Of a stretch of 64,000 bases of DNA, positions 57,123 through 64,000 are shown in pieces (positions within the stretch are counted from its first letter, which is position 1; each line of letters opens with the position of its first letter). The position numbers and the translations under genes were made by a program. The DNA is taken from the NCBI GenBank assembly GCA_944382995.1, contig CALWOF010000001.1:57504-121503 (forward strand), given 5' to 3'. The DNA comes from an uncultured Oscillospiraceae bacterium. GTDB lineage: Bacteria > Bacillota > Clostridia > Oscillospirales > Oscillospiraceae. The notes below the pieces were generated by a model that had not been told where the DNA came from, searched no databases, and was given only the letters and a program-made list of their open reading frames with translations.

Positions 57123-57151
57123 ATTATACGCTGGGCGCGGGGTGCTGTCAA
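57123..57151 (-). promoter_or_regulatory. Strong promoter of the kinase gene
   Basis: Minus strand TTGACA (57151-57146), 17-nt spacer, TATAAT (57128-57123): both hexamers perfect. Confidence 0.92.
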
Positions 57152-57181
57152 TTCATTTTTCCCGCAGGTCTCCGCCTGCGC

Positions 57182-57210
57182 TTGACTTTTCTCCCTGCAT
57201 CCGCCACAAT
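57182..57210 (+). promoter_or_regulatory. Promoter of the isomerase gene
   Basis: TTGACT (57182-57187), 17-nt spacer, CACAAT (57205-57210). Confidence 0.55.
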
Positions 57211-57257
57211 GGTCAGAGAAAATACCCCGCCGTTGACGGCCGGAAAGGATGGGAACC

Positions 57258-58043
57258 ATGAAATTCCTCAGATCTGTCTGCATCGAGTCCATGTACCGGG
57301 AGCTCCCTTTTATGGAGCGGTTCCAAGCCGCCGGGGACGACGGCTTTGAATTCGTGGAGTTTTGGAGCTGGACGGACAAGGACCTGGATGCCGTGAGATC
57401 CGCGGCGGCGGACGCCGGCGTCATCATCTCCGGCTTCAACGGGGATGCGGAGCTGTCCCTCATCGACCCGGCCCAGCATCAGGCGTATCTGGACTTTCTC
57501 AGGCGGTCCGTGGATGCGGCGCTGAAGGTGGGTGCCCGCTCCCTCACCATCCACTCCAACGGCCTGGGCGAGGGCGGCCGGGTGATCAGCAGCTATCCGG
57601 AGCTCTCGGACACTGTGAAGCTGTGCGCCATGTTCGACACCCTCCGCGCCTGCGCGGAGCTGGCTGAGGCATCCGGCATCCAGATGAATTTGGAGCCCCT
57701 GAACACCACCACGGACCATGCGGGCAACTTCCTCACCACCACCCGGACGGCGGCGGAGCTGACCCGGCTGATTGGCTCTCCCAGGCTGAAGGTCCTCTAC
57801 GACGTGTACCACATGCAGCTCAACGAGGGGAGCCTGTGCGACAACATCCGGGCCTATGGCGACCAGTTCGGCCACATCCACGTGGCGGACGCCCCCGGCC
57901 GCCACGAGCCCGGCACCGGCGAGATCCGCTTTTCCGCCGTGCTCCGCTGCCTGGAGGAGATCGGCTACGCCGGACTCATCGGCTTTGAGCTGTTTCCCGC
58001 CGCCTCCACGGCGCAGGCAGTGCGGGCCATCCGGGCCCTGTAA
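57258..58043 (+). CDS. Sugar-phosphate isomerase/epimerase, hydroxypyruvate-isomerase-like
   Basis: A 261-residue xylose-isomerase-type TIM barrel. Metal and substrate motifs: FVEFWSWTDKDL (strand 2), SLTIHSNGLGEGG, MNLEPLNTTTDH (Glu ligand), KVLYDVYHMQLNEG (Asp, His), FGHIHVADAPGRHEPGTGEI (18+ residues; His, Asp, Arg) and FELFP (final Glu). The HVADxPGRHEPGTGEI pattern is that of hydroxypyruvate isomerase (hyi) and related tagatose-type epimerases. The true substrate is uncertain. ATG 57258 follows GGAAAGG; the earlier ATG 57249 is too close to that site. Divergent from the kinase gene. Confidence 0.88.
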   Translation: MKFLRSVCIESMYRELPFMERFQAAGDDGFEFVEFWSWTDKDLDAVRSAAADAGVIISGFNGDAELSLIDPAQHQAYLDFLRRSVDAALKVGARSLTIHSNGLGEGGRVISSYPELSDTVKLCAMFDTLRACAELAEASGIQMNLEPLNTTTDHAGNFLTTTRTAAELTRLIGSPRLKVLYDVYHMQLNEGSLCDNIRAYGDQFGHIHVADAPGRHEPGTGEIRFSAVLRCLEEIGYAGLIGFELFPAASTAQAVRAIRAL

Positions 58044-58059
58044 AACCGGAGGATCAAAA

Positions 58060-58097
58060 GAAGGACAGCCGGGGAGAACCCTCGGCTGTCCTTTTTG
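58060..58097. terminator. Terminator between the isomerase and UvrA-like genes
   Basis: AAGGACAGCCGGGG-agaa-CCCTCGGCTGTCCTTTTTG, with A residues upstream (AAAAG) so it may work both ways. Confidence 0.85.
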
Positions 58098-58111
58098 CAT
58101 ACTCACCATGC

Positions 58112-60610
58112 TCATCGCAGGAAGCGGCCGGTGACGCTGTTGGGGTTTTCCGCCACCTGTTCCACCGTGCCGGCGGCCACGATGCGGCCCCCGGCCTCGC
58201 CCCCGCCGGGGCCCATGTCGATGAGATAGTCCGCCGAGCGGATCACGTCCAGGTCGTGCTCGATGACCACCACGGTGGCCCCCTGCTCCACCAGGGTCTG
58301 GAACACCCCCAGCAGCGTCACCACATCCAGGGGATGGAGGCCGATGGTGGGCTCGTCAAAGACGAATACCGTGTCCTCCTGCCCCCGGCCCATCTCGCTG
58401 GCCAGTTTGAGCCGCTGGGCCTCGCCGCCGGAGAGGGTGGGGGTGGCCTCCCCCAGGGTGAGATACCCAAGGCCCAGCTGGTCCAGCACCTCCAGCCGCT
58501 GCCGGACCAGCTTCCAGTCGGCGCAGGCGTCCAGCGCGGAGCGCACGTCCATGGCCATGAGCTCCGGCAGGGTGAAGGCCGCCCCGGAGCGGGTCACCAC
58601 CCGCACCCGCTCCGCGTCCCGGCCGTACCGGCTGCCCCGGCAGTCGGGGCAGGGGATGTCCACATCGGGAAGGAACTGCACGTCCAGGCTGATCTGGCCG
58701 GTGCCGTCGCAGGTGGGGCAGCGGAGCTTTCCCGTGTTGTAGGAGAAGTCCCCGGCCTTGAATCCCAGGGCCTTGGCCTGAGGACTGCGGGCATAGATCT
58801 TCCGCAGCTCGTCGTGGACATTGGCATACGTCGCCACCGTGGAGCGCACGTTGATGCCGATGGGCGTGGCGTCGATGAGCTTCACCCGCCCGATGCCCGG
58901 GGCGGACACGTCCAGCACGTGGGCGGGCAGGGGCTGCTTCTGGATCGCCGCCTCCAGGGCGGGGACCAGGCTCTCCAGGATCAGCGTGGTCTTGCCGGAG
59001 CCGGAGACGCCCGTGACCACCGTCAGCCGACCCTTGGGGATGTCCGCCTCCAGGGGCTTCACCGTGTGGATGGCGCCGGTGGACAGGTGGATGGTCCCCA
59101 AGTCGAAGAGCTCTCCCCAGGGGCACCGGGGGCGGTCCGGCCTGGGGGCGTCTTGTCTCAGGAAGGGCCCGATGCGGGAGGCGGGGTCCTCCGCCAGCTC
59201 CTCCACCGTCCCCTGGGCCAGCACCCGGCCGCCGTCGGCCCCGGCGCCGGGGCCCATCTCCACGATATAGTCCGCGTGGGAGAGGACCTGGGTGTCGTGG
59301 TCCACCAGGAGGACCGAGTTGCCGTCGGAGACCAGGTCGTCCATCACCGCCGTCAGCCCCCGGAGGTTGGCCGGGTGGAGGCCGATGGAGGGCTCGTCCA
59401 GCACGTAGAGGACGCCGGTGGTGCGGTTGCGCACCGCCCGGGCCAGCTGCATCCGCTGCCGCTCCCCGGTGGACAGGGTGGCCGCCGCCCGGTCCAGGGT
59501 CAGATAGCCCAGCCCCAGGTCCATGAGCCGCCTGGCCGCCCCCTGGAAGGCCTCGCAGATGCTCGCGGCCATGGGGCGCATCTCCTCCGGCAGGGAGGCG
59601 GGCACGCCCTCCACCCAGGTGGCCAGGTCGGAGAGGGTCATCCGGCAGGCCTCGTCCAGGCCGACGCCCCGGAGGCGCGGGGCACGGGCGGCCTCGCAGA
59701 GGCGGGCGCCGCCGCAGCGGGGGCACAGGTCCTCCTTCAGGAATTTCTCCACCCGCTTCATACCCTTCTCGTCCTTCACCTTGGAGAGGGCGTTCTCCAC
59801 CGTGTACACGGCGGAGAAGTAGGTGAAGTCCAGCTCCGCCACGTCGTTGGAGTTTTTGGCGTGATAGAGGATGTGCTTCTTCACCGCCGGGCCGTCGTAG
59901 ACGATGTGCTTCTCCTCGTCGGTGAGTTCCCGGAAGGGCACGTCGGTGCGGACTCCCATGCTGCGGCACACGTCGGTCATCAGGGACCACATGAGGGTGT
60001 TCCAGGGGGCCACCGCCCCCTGGTCGATGGTGAGGGAGTCGTCTGGCACCAGGGTGGACCGGTCCACGGTGCGCACCACGCCGGTGCCGGAGCAGACGGG
60101 ACAGGCCCCCTGGCTGTTGAAGGACAGCTCCTCGGCGGAGGGGGCGTAAAACGTCTCTCCGCACACCGGGCAGGTCAGGGCCTGCCCCGCCGCCACCGCC
60201 AGGGACGGCTCCAGATAGTGGCCGTTGGGGCAGCGGTGGCTGGCCAGACGGGAGAACATGAGCCGCAGGGAGTTCAGCAGCTCCGTCCCGGTGCCGAAGG
60301 TGCTGCGGATGCCGGGCACGCCGGGCCGCTGGTGGAGGGCCAGGGCGGCGGGGACGTAGCGCACCTCCTCCACGTCCGCCCGACCGGCCTGGGTCATGCG
60401 CCTTCTCGTGTAGGTGGACAATGACTCCAGATACCGCCGGGAGCCCTCGGCGTACAGCACCCCCAGGGCCAGGGAGGACTTACCGGAGCCGGACACCCCG
60501 GCGATGCCCACGATCCGGTCCAGGGGGATGTCCACGTCGATGTTCTTCAGATTGTGTACCCGGGCCCCCCGGACCTGGATGGCCCGGGGGGCGTCTGTAT
60601 TCTCGCGCAT
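58112..60610 (-). CDS. UvrA-like ABC ATPase (short, class II type)
   Basis: An 832-residue UvrA homolog, about 100 residues shorter than canonical UvrA. It has two ABC modules: Walker A GVSGSGKSSLAL and GVSGSGKTTLIL, signatures LSTGERQRM and LSGGEAQRL, Walker B VLDEPSIGLHPAN and FDEPTIGLHPLD. Zinc modules are CPVCGETF with CPVCSGTG, CPRCGGARL, and CPTCDGTGQ with CPDCRG. Lacking the full UvrB-interaction region, it fits the UvrA2/DrrC subgroup tied to drug or DNA-intercalator tolerance, not core excision repair. GAAAGGAGACAGGCGCC precedes the ATG. Confidence 0.88.
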   Translation of the reverse strand: MRENTDAPRAIQVRGARVHNLKNIDVDIPLDRIVGIAGVSGSGKSSLALGVLYAEGSRRYLESLSTYTRRRMTQAGRADVEEVRYVPAALALHQRPGVPGIRSTFGTGTELLNSLRLMFSRLASHRCPNGHYLEPSLAVAAGQALTCPVCGETFYAPSAEELSFNSQGACPVCSGTGVVRTVDRSTLVPDDSLTIDQGAVAPWNTLMWSLMTDVCRSMGVRTDVPFRELTDEEKHIVYDGPAVKKHILYHAKNSNDVAELDFTYFSAVYTVENALSKVKDEKGMKRVEKFLKEDLCPRCGGARLCEAARAPRLRGVGLDEACRMTLSDLATWVEGVPASLPEEMRPMAASICEAFQGAARRLMDLGLGYLTLDRAAATLSTGERQRMQLARAVRNRTTGVLYVLDEPSIGLHPANLRGLTAVMDDLVSDGNSVLLVDHDTQVLSHADYIVEMGPGAGADGGRVLAQGTVEELAEDPASRIGPFLRQDAPRPDRPRCPWGELFDLGTIHLSTGAIHTVKPLEADIPKGRLTVVTGVSGSGKTTLILESLVPALEAAIQKQPLPAHVLDVSAPGIGRVKLIDATPIGINVRSTVATYANVHDELRKIYARSPQAKALGFKAGDFSYNTGKLRCPTCDGTGQISLDVQFLPDVDIPCPDCRGSRYGRDAERVRVVTRSGAAFTLPELMAMDVRSALDACADWKLVRQRLEVLDQLGLGYLTLGEATPTLSGGEAQRLKLASEMGRGQEDTVFVFDEPTIGLHPLDVVTLLGVFQTLVEQGATVVVIEHDLDVIRSADYLIDMGPGGGEAGGRIVAAGTVEQVAENPNSVTGRFLR

Positions 60611-60633
60611 GGCGCCTGTCTCCTTTCGTGAGC

Positions 60634-60669
60634 GGGAAAGAGGGCCCCCATAACCATGAGGGCCCTCCG
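60634..60669 (-). terminator. leuS terminator
   Basis: Minus strand GAGGGCCC-12 nt-GGGCCCTC then TTTCCC. Confidence 0.75.
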
Positions 60670-60726
60670 GATATATTCACATCGGGGCCTGCCGATCAGG
60701 TCCACCCGCCGTCTCCCGGCGCAGTT

Positions 60727-63156
60727 TTACTTCGCCGGCTTTACGATGAGATTGACCAGCCGGTTCTTCACCAGGATGGTCTTGACGATCTGCATGCCCT
60801 CGACGGCCTTCTGGACCTTCTCCACTGCCAGGGCGGCGTCCACCACGGCCTTCTCCTCGCTGTCGGTGGGCATGGTGACGGTGCCCTTCAGCTTGCCGTT
60901 CACCTGGACGGCCATCTCCACCGCGGAGGCCACGGTCTTGCTCTCGTCCGCCACGGGCCACTCCGCCTGGCAGCACATCTTCCCCGTCTGAGCGGCGAAG
61001 CCCAGGGTCTCCCACAGCTCCTCGGTGATGTGGGGGGCGAAGGGATTCAGTAGCAGGAGCAGGTACTTCAGGTCGCCCCGGGTGCAGCCGTTGGCAGAGA
61101 GCTCGTTCACCATGGTCATCATGGCGGCGATGGCGGTGTTCATCTTCAGGGAGTCGATGTCCTCCGTCACCTTCTTGATGGTCTTGTGGATGATGGCCTC
61201 GTTGGCGGGGGTCACGTCATAGCTGTCGGAGGCGCTCTCAGCCAGGTTCCACACACGGTCCAGGAACCGCTTGGAGCCCTTCACCGCGTCGTTGGACCAG
61301 GTGGCGGCCTTCTCGAAGTCGCCGATGAACATGATATACAGGCGCATGGTGTCGGCGCCGTACTGGTCCACGATGTCGTTGGGGTTCACCACGTTGCCCC
61401 GGGACTTGGACATCTTCTCGCCGCCCTCGCCCAGGATCATGCCGTGGCTGGTGCGCTTGGCATAGGGCTCCTTGGTGGGCACCACGCCGATGTCATAGAG
61501 GAACTTGTGCCAGAACCGGGAGTAGAGCAGGTGGAGCGTGGTGTGCTCCATGCCGCCGTTGTACCAGTCCACGGGAGACCAGTAGTCCAGAGCCTCCTTG
61601 CTTGCCAGGGCCTTGTCGTTGTGGGGGTCCATATACCGCAGGAAGTACCAGCTGGAGCCGGCCCACTGGGGCATGGTGTCGGTCTCACGCTGGGCGGGGC
61701 CGCCGCACTTGGGGCAGGTGGTGTTCACCCAGTCGGTCATCTTGGACAGGGGGCTCTCGCCGGTGTCGGTGACCTCGTAGGAGTCCACCTCCGGCAGCAG
61801 CAGGGGCAGCTGGTCCTCCGGCAGGGGGACCCAGCCGCACTTGGGGCAGTTCACCAGGGGGATGGGCTCGCCCCAGTACCGCTGGCGGCTGAACACCCAG
61901 TCCCGGAGCTTGAAGTTGGTCTTGGGCCGGCCGATGCCCTGCTCCGTGACCCACTTCTTCATGGCGGGGATAGCCTCTTTGACCGTCATGCCGTTCAGGA
62001 AGCCGGAGTTCACCATGATGCCGGTGTCGTCCTTGAGGGTGAAGGCCTCACGGGTCACGTCGCCGCCCTTGACAACCTCTACGATAGGCAGGCCGAACTT
62101 GGTGGCGAACTCCCAGTCGCGCTGGTCGTGGCCCGGCACGCCCATGACGATGCCGGTGCCGTAGCCCATCAGCACGTAGTCGGAGACGAACAGGGGCACC
62201 TGCTTGCCGCTGGCGGGGTTCACCGCCTCGATGCCCTCCAGCCGGACGCCGGTCTTCTCCTTGTTCAGTTCGCCCCGCTCAAAGTCGGACTTGTGGGCGG
62301 CCTCCTCGATATAGGCGGCCACATCGTCCCAGTTCTTGATCTGGTCCTTCCACTGCTGGAGGTAGGGGTGCTCCGGGGAGATGACCATGTAGGTCACGCC
62401 GAAGAGGGTGTCACACCGGGTGGTGTAGACAGTCAGCTTGTCGCCGTTGGTGGCGGTGAAGTCCACCTCCGTGCCCTCGGACCGGCCGATCCAGTTGCGC
62501 TGCTGGATCTTCACCCGCTCGATGAAGTCCAGGTCGTCCAGATCGTCGATGAGTCGGTCGGCGTACTTGGTGATGGCCAGCATCCACTGGCTCTTCTCCT
62601 TGCGGATGACCTCGCCGCCGCACCGCTCGCACACGCCGTCCACGACCTCCTCATTGGCCAGGACGATCTTGCAGCTGGTGCACCAGTTGACGGGCATGGA
62701 GGCCTTGTAGGCCAGGCCGTGCTTGAACATCTGCAGGAAGATCCACTGGGTCCACTTGTAGTAGCTGGGGTCGGTGGTGTTGACCTCCCGGTCCCAGTCG
62801 AAGGAGTAGCCCAGCATGTGCAGCTGCTTGCGGAAGTTCTCGATGTTGTCGTGGGTCACCTTGGCGGGGTGGATGTGGTGCTGGACGGCGTAGTTCTCCG
62901 TGGGCAGGCCGAAGGCGTCGTACCCGATGGGGAACAGGACGTTGTAGCCCTGCATCCGCTTCTTCCGGCAGATGATGTCCATGGCGGTGAAGGGCCGGGC
63001 GTGGCCCACGTGGAGCCCCTGGCCGGAGGGGTAGGGGAACTCGATGAGGCCGAAGAACTTCTCCCGGGTCTTGTCGCCGGTGACGGCGGCGAAGGGCTTC
63101 TCCTCCAGCCACTTCTTCTGCCACTTCTTCTCAATGGCGGTGAAATCGTACTTCAT
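60727..63156 (-). CDS. leuS: Leucyl-tRNA synthetase
   Basis: Class I synthetase charging tRNA-Leu, 809 residues, the usual bacterial length. The HIGH-type motif is in [17 protein letters not shown], the editing (CP1) domain spans about residues 220-410 with its threonine-rich [14 protein letters not shown], and the KMSKS motif reads [15 protein letters not shown]. The C-terminal anticodon-binding and tRNA-contact domain ends in [21 protein letters not shown] precedes the ATG. Expression is controlled by the T-box leader upstream. Confidence 0.97.
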   Translation of the reverse strand: MKYDFTAIEKKWQKKWLEEKPFAAVTGDKTREKFFGLIEFPYPSGQGLHVGHARPFTAMDIICRKKRMQGYNVLFPIGYDAFGLPTENYAVQHHIHPAKVTHDNIENFRKQLHMLGYSFDWDREVNTTDPSYYKWTQWIFLQMFKHGLAYKASMPVNWCTSCKIVLANEEVVDGVCERCGGEVIRKEKSQWMLAITKYADRLIDDLDDLDFIERVKIQQRNWIGRSEGTEVDFTATNGDKLTVYTTRCDTLFGVTYMVISPEHPYLQQWKDQIKNWDDVAAYIEEAAHKSDFERGELNKEKTGVRLEGIEAVNPASGKQVPLFVSDYVLMGYGTGIVMGVPGHDQRDWEFATKFGLPIVEVVKGGDVTREAFTLKDDTGIMVNSGFLNGMTVKEAIPAMKKWVTEQGIGRPKTNFKLRDWVFSRQRYWGEPIPLVNCPKCGWVPLPEDQLPLLLPEVDSYEVTDTGESPLSKMTDWVNTTCPKCGGPAQRETDTMPQWAGSSWYFLRYMDPHNDKALASKEALDYWSPVDWYNGGMEHTTLHLLYSRFWHKFLYDIGVVPTKEPYAKRTSHGMILGEGGEKMSKSRGNVVNPNDIVDQYGADTMRLYIMFIGDFEKAATWSNDAVKGSKRFLDRVWNLAESASDSYDVTPANEAIIHKTIKKVTEDIDSLKMNTAIAAMMTMVNELSANGCTRGDLKYLLLLLNPFAPHITEELWETLGFAAQTGKMCCQAEWPVADESKTVASAVEMAVQVNGKLKGTVTMPTDSEEKAVVDAALAVEKVQKAVEGMQIVKTILVKNRLVNLIVKPAK

Positions 63157-63212
63157 GCTATTTCTCCTTCATTCTTTGGGAATGGGGTTTCCGGTCTTTG
63201 CGGGGCAGGATA

Positions 63213-63471
63213 GAAAAAGCCCCTGGCCGGGATACGGCCAGGGGCGTAAAAACTACGCGGTACCACCCTGTTCCGCCAGCCGTTTCCAGCTGGCGCTCAG
63301 CGGCCCGGAGGGCCTGGGCCGGTAACGGGGCCTGTCCGTCCCGCCCTACTGCGCGTTTCAGGCGGGAGACTCCGGGAGCAGTCATCCGCGAAGGTCCCCC
63401 ACCGGCTCACAGCGGCCGCCGGCTCTCTGGAGGCGGGACAGTTCGCCTTTCTTCCCATCAAAGTCGCTAAC
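63213..63471 (-). ncRNA. T-box riboswitch upstream of leuS, leucine specifier
   Basis: Read on minus: the AGAGAGCCGGCGGCC-type AG-bulge segment, specifier region TGA-CTG-CTC with CTG (63381-63379) decoding leucine, T-box sequence AGGGTGGTACCGCG (about 63269-63256), and terminator GCCCCTGGCCGTATCCCGGC (first 20 nt) closing with CAGGGGC then TTTTTC at 63245-63213. Uncharged tRNA-Leu pairing with the T-box would block the terminator and allow leuS synthesis. The specifier call rests on alignment with the Trp leader in this window. Confidence 0.88.
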
Positions 63472-63477
63472 GGGTTT

Positions 63478-63506
63478 ATTTTATGTGGCTTTGCCCGTTT
63501 TGTCAA
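63478..63506 (-). promoter_or_regulatory. Promoter of the leuS T-box unit
   Basis: Minus strand TTGACA (63506-63501), 17-nt spacer, TAAAAT (63483-63478). Confidence 0.88.
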
Positions 63507-63564
63507 GGAAAAAAGCGCACAAACTTCCCGAAACTCCAGAATTCTCACAAATATTCATGCAGCG

Positions 63565-64000
63565 TCACATATTCTCCGGGATCACAGTGCCGTCCGGGCT
63601 GTACCAGGTGACGTCGTTCGTCATGTTGGCCTCGTACCAGGCGTCAAATTCCGCCTCGCTGACCTCCTGCCCGTTCAATTTACAGCGGTCCAGCACCTTC
63701 TCCCCCAGCTCTTCATTCCAAAACCGGCCGTCGTGGAAGGACAGCTGGTGGTAGTAGCTGACGTCCGCCCCGCCGGACCCCATGTAGATGCCGCTTTTCT
63801 GGAGAAACATCAGCCAGCGGGCGAAAAAGGACGTGCCATAGATTACACCATCCTCCCGGTGGAATACCAGGTAATTATACCCCTTGTCCTGGAGCAGCAG
63901 CACCAGCTCCGGCTCCTCATCGTCCACGATGTCCGCCACTGCCAGCCGGTCCAGGGTCAGCGTCTCCGGCGGGTCTTCCGCCTCATCATCGCCCCAGTAC
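63565..64000 (-). CDS. Unknown protein, C-terminal part (runs off the window)
   Basis: The frame is open to the window edge; about 145 codons are visible (complete at the C-terminus, stop at 63565). Sequence is acidic and aromatic-rich: VDDEEPELVLLLQDKGYNYLV (21-residue stretch, key part ELVLLLQDKGYNYLV), VIYGTSFFARWLMFLQKSG, DVSYYHQLSFHDGRFWNEEL and EAEFDAWYEANMTNDV. No transmembrane segment in this part and no motif I recognise. The upstream GTG at 63939 is internal to the frame and has no ribosome site, so the start is outside the window. Faces the leuS promoter region downstream. Confidence 0.65.
   Translation of the reverse strand, partial: YWGDDEAEDPPETLTLDRLAVADIVDDEEPELVLLLQDKGYNYLVFHREDGVIYGTSFFARWLMFLQKSGIYMGSGGADVSYYHQLSFHDGRFWNEELGEKVLDRCKLNGQEVSEAEFDAWYEANMTNDVTWYSPDGTVIPENM

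Noticed and set aside
1-64000. CRISPR arrays, rRNA, transposases or phage genes
   Set aside because: No regularly spaced direct repeats, rRNA-like sequence or integrase/transposase motifs were found on either strand.

Overview
The window looks like chromosome from a GC-rich (about 65 %) anaerobic member of the Clostridia, most likely Oscillospiraceae (the Flavonifractor, Lawsonibacter, Intestinimonas or Dysosmobacter type). The evidence is strong AGGAGG-type ribosome sites, T-box leaders, a SleB-type cortex hydrolase and a PdaA-type deacetylase (sporulating Firmicutes), an NADP-type glutamate dehydrogenase beside a trimeric [FeFe] hydrogenase, a 4-hydroxybutyrate dehydrogenase, and sigma-54 control of amino-acid catabolism. 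The genus is inference. I see no phage, transposase, CRISPR array or rRNA.

Layout. 1-4.3 kb: an adenosine deaminase cut by the window edge, a small membrane-anchored protein, then a split transketolase (two genes) with a 4-hydroxybutyrate dehydrogenase. 4.4-6.2 kb: the nicotinate repressor NiaR and a PTS-EIIC-like membrane protein behind a near-perfect NiaR-type operator. 6.2-10.5 kb: small regulators and housekeeping genes (XRE membrane regulator, Dus, ArsC/Spx-like, GreA), a cysteine-rich miniprotein and a secreted nuclease pair. 10.7-16.3 kb: hydCBA-type bifurcating hydrogenase and gdhA. 16.6-22.6 kb: obgE, a PPC-domain protein, a Trp T-box with an orphan trpB2, pdaA, a CmpB-like membrane protein, an MntR-like regulator and tRNA-Ala(GGC). 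22.7-28.5 kb: AlkD-like glycosylase, phosphodiesterase, PepD peptidase and a two-component system.

28.6-35.6 kb is the most coherent accessory system. A cysteine-desulfidase-family gene and a five-step sulfur-amino-acid operon (C-S lyase, SDF-family symporter, RidA, thioredoxin-fold miniprotein) lie on either side of a sigma-54 activator, and each flank carries a textbook -24/-12 promoter. The likely logic is uptake and breakdown of cysteine or cystathionine-like amino acids to pyruvate, ammonia and sulfide, with RidA clearing the reactive enamine.

35.6-43.9 kb: PadR with three tandem DUF2812-type proteins, a SleB-like hydrolase, a TIGR04255-like protein, cysK, and an ECF sigma/RsiV-like pair. 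44-51 kb: a TetR-controlled MacAB-like export operon, an exonuclease, a cupin, a frameshifted two-helix membrane protein, a monooxygenase-fold protein and an RluA-type pseudouridine synthase. 51.1-52.3 kb: a roughly 500-bp noncoding element with hairpin-bearing inverted ends, next to an AT-rich gene of unknown function. 52.4-64 kb: ABC-F ATPase, cell-wall amidase, ECF S-component, a P-loop kinase fusion, a sugar isomerase, a UvrA-like ATPase, leuS with its T-box, and a truncated unknown gene.

Coordinates and motifs were read directly. Family names come from motif recognition without database searches. Regulatory calls rest on consensus matching.
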